From Phaeodactylibacter sp. (GTDB lineage Bacteria; Bacteroidota; Bacteroidia; Chitinophagales; Saprospiraceae): a stretch of DNA of 64,000 nt. The stretch is from positions 62,001-126,000 of the forward strand of contig NZ_JALEGS010000049.1 of NCBI RefSeq assembly GCF_022763345.1, written 5' to 3'. The notes under the pieces were generated by a model. It made no database searches. It saw only the letters and a list, made by a program, of their open reading frames with translations, and was not told where the DNA came from. This document shows, piece by piece, positions 62,646 through 64,000 of the stretch (its first letter is position 1; each line of letters begins with the position of its first letter). Position numbers and translations under genes: made by a program.

Positions 62646-64000
62646 ATGAAGCGGAGTTTTACCCTGCGCCCCTTTTGGTTCATCCTGCTGCCGGTTTTGT
62701 TGGGCAGTAGTACACTGAACGCCCAAACATCCTGTGAATACACGCTCAATCTATTCGATAGCTTCGGTGATGGCTGGAATGGTGGCTTCCTTGATGTAAC
62801 GATTGGGAATACGACTACCACCTACACCCTTGATAATGTCAATGATGACGGTAGTTTCAATTCCTTTGCGCTTACTGTGACGGAGGGGGACACGATTGTA
62901 TTGGATTTCACTGTTGGAGGGTTCGGGCCTGAAGTTTCCTATAACCTTGTCGACGCCGAATTTACGGTCATCTTTGAAGATGGCTTGGTTGGCGCCCCTC
63001 AGTCCGGTGTTGCCTTTTCTTCAAGTGCGGTATGCCCTTCCTGTCCGCCACCGCCTACTGGTGGTATCGACATTGAGAATATTCGCGCCTTTCGCGCAGA
63101 TGTCTCTCTGATCCCTTCTGACCCGGAAGGTGAGACGATCATTGAGCTTGGCGAAGCTGGCTTTATGCCGGGCATGGGCACTTTCAAGGTCATATCCGGG
63201 GCCTCTACCACCCTCTTTAACCTTTCGGAAAACACCAATTACGAAATATACCTTGCCGCCGCCTGTGCCAACGGCGATACGAGCATTACGATTGGCCCCT
63301 ATGCTTTTGCCACTCCTTTTGCAAATGATGTGGGCGTTGTGGAGTTGCTCGACCCGGTTACCGCTTGCAACTTGGGAATAGCGGACAGCATAACTTTGGC
63401 CATTTCCAATTTTGGGGGCGCGCCTCAGACGCTTATCCCTTACAACTTTGCAGTCAATGGCATTCCCGGTGGCGTAAATATGCCTACGGACGGCCTCTTT
63501 ACGGGAGTGATTGGTACCGACAGTACAGACATTGCTCAGTTTGATGCACCTTACGATCTTTCCGAACCGGGCGAGTACTTATTTGAAATCTGGACGGACC
63601 TGGAAGGCGATAGCGTACGTACAAATGATACGACCCGTGTCCTTATTGTCAATATTCCGGAAGTAACCACTTATCCTTACTACCAAACTTTCGAAGAGTG
63701 GGGCGGTGGCTGGACCGTCGAACAGGATGGTAATGGTGAAGCAACCTGGGAATATGGTGTACCTGCCGGCACCCTTATCAATAGTGCTGTTAGCGGAGAA
63801 AATGCTTGGGTGACCAATCTCGATGGAGCATACAATAATAGCGAACGCTCTTATCTGATTTCTCCCTGCCTCGATTTCAGCTCGCTGGATGAAGACCCCC
63901 GTATAGCTTTCTTTATGAACTTCGACTCAGAGTCTTGCTGCGATGAGCTTTGGCTGGAAGTCTCCATAGATGATGGCGAGACCTGGTCTAAAGTAGGTGA
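62646..64000 (+). CDS. Start of a large secreted protein, cut by the window end
   Basis: An open frame of more than 451 codons runs from the ATG at 62646 to the end without a stop. It starts with a basic segment and signal peptide (FWFILLPVLLGSSTLNAQ), then a domain with EYTLNLFDSFGDGWNGGFL, which recurs in Bacteroidota adhesins. A PPPPTGGID linker, a fibronectin-like domain (about 145-220), CARDB-like segments, and a MAM-type jelly-roll start (WVTNLDGAYNNSERSYLISPC, then CCDELWLEVSIDDGETW) follow. Such proteins usually end with a T9SS sorting domain, outside the window. Function: probable surface adhesin. Confidence 0.85.
   Translation, partial: MKRSFTLRPFWFILLPVLLGSSTLNAQTSCEYTLNLFDSFGDGWNGGFLDVTIGNTTTTYTLDNVNDDGSFNSFALTVTEGDTIVLDFTVGGFGPEVSYNLVDAEFTVIFEDGLVGAPQSGVAFSSSAVCPSCPPPPTGGIDIENIRAFRADVSLIPSDPEGETIIELGEAGFMPGMGTFKVISGASTTLFNLSENTNYEIYLAAACANGDTSITIGPYAFATPFANDVGVVELLDPVTACNLGIADSITLAISNFGGAPQTLIPYNFAVNGIPGGVNMPTDGLFTGVIGTDSTDIAQFDAPYDLSEPGEYLFEIWTDLEGDSVRTNDTTRVLIVNIPEVTTYPYYQTFEEWGGGWTVEQDGNGEATWEYGVPAGTLINSAVSGENAWVTNLDGAYNNSERSYLISPCLDFSSLDEDPRIAFFMNFDSESCCDELWLEVSIDDGETWSKVG

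Noticed and set aside
1..64000. CRISPR array, tRNA, rRNA, prophage or insertion sequence
   Set aside because: No regular spaced repeats, cloverleaf patterns, rRNA cores, transposase or phage structural genes were seen anywhere, including the longer intergenic spaces.

Overview
The window reads as a chromosomal segment of a member of the Bacteroidota, most likely of the Saprospiria (Lewinella/Phaeodactylibacter-like). The signs are type IX secretion (T9SS) C-terminal sorting domains on several large secreted proteins, promoters of the Bacteroidota type (TTG-N20-TAnnTTTG, seen twice in full), a bacterial kynurenine 3-monooxygenase, LytTR/LytS-type signalling, and lineage families such as DUF3667, DUF6438, DUF4173 and HTH_34 regulators. 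There is no phage, plasmid, insertion sequence, rRNA, tRNA or CRISPR array. It is ordinary chromosome with some accessory patches.

Layout. 0.2-2.5 kb: nadD, a lipoprotein and dnaN on the minus strand. 2.7-9.1 kb, plus strand: an M16-fold protein without its zinc site, then mreB-mreC-mreD-mrdA-folA (cell elongation plus dihydrofolate reductase; rodA is not in the cluster). 9.1-10.7 kb: two overlapping family-2 glycosyltransferases. 10.8-13.8 kb: nitroreductase, then hisB-hisH-hisA on the minus strand. 14.0-17.9 kb: a LamG protein, then a four-gene membrane/regulator cluster in which near-identical palindromes stand directly before two start codons. 18-24 kb: a secreted propeller protein and a 1032-residue receptor with an adenylate cyclase output. 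24-33 kb: SRPBCC/GyrI protein, two MscS channels, M48 lipoprotein, DUF6438 protein, kynurenine monooxygenase with a PAP2-like membrane protein, a family-4 glycosyltransferase, and an IscA-type Fe-S protein. 33-40 kb: thymidine kinase, lipoproteins, and an ABC-2 exporter operon ending in endonuclease V. 39.7-44.1 kb: a PagL-like lipid A deacylase next to a LytTR two-component pair, followed by gene debris that includes a truncated second copy of the pagL promoter and start. 44.1-52.1 kb: a serine-hydrolase lipoprotein and three T9SS proteins; two of these are tandem paralogues and one has a frameshift just after its ATG. 52.3-55.5 kb: hisF-hisIE-DUF3667 and convergent mtnA. 55.7-64 kb: an outer-membrane-type protein, a hypothetical protein, trkA-trkH potassium uptake, low-molecular-weight phosphatase, YceI lipoprotein, a MerR regulator with a B12-type domain lacking the cobalamin His, and the start of a large secreted protein that runs off the end.

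How the genes work together. The his genes sit at two loci about 40 kb apart, so the HisH and HisF subunits of one enzyme are encoded separately. The most interesting new-looking biology is (1) the compact regulon at 14.7-17.9 kb, where a small winged-helix regulator probably controls itself and a DUF1361-DUF4173 membrane pair through a shared 17-bp palindrome, and (2) the pagL region, where a 28-bp promoter block is duplicated without a single change beside a diverged, truncated coding start. Many gene ends are very tight: four convergent pairs share a single TTAA/TTAG tetranucleotide for both stop codons.

All family names come from reading motifs in the translations; no database search was possible.
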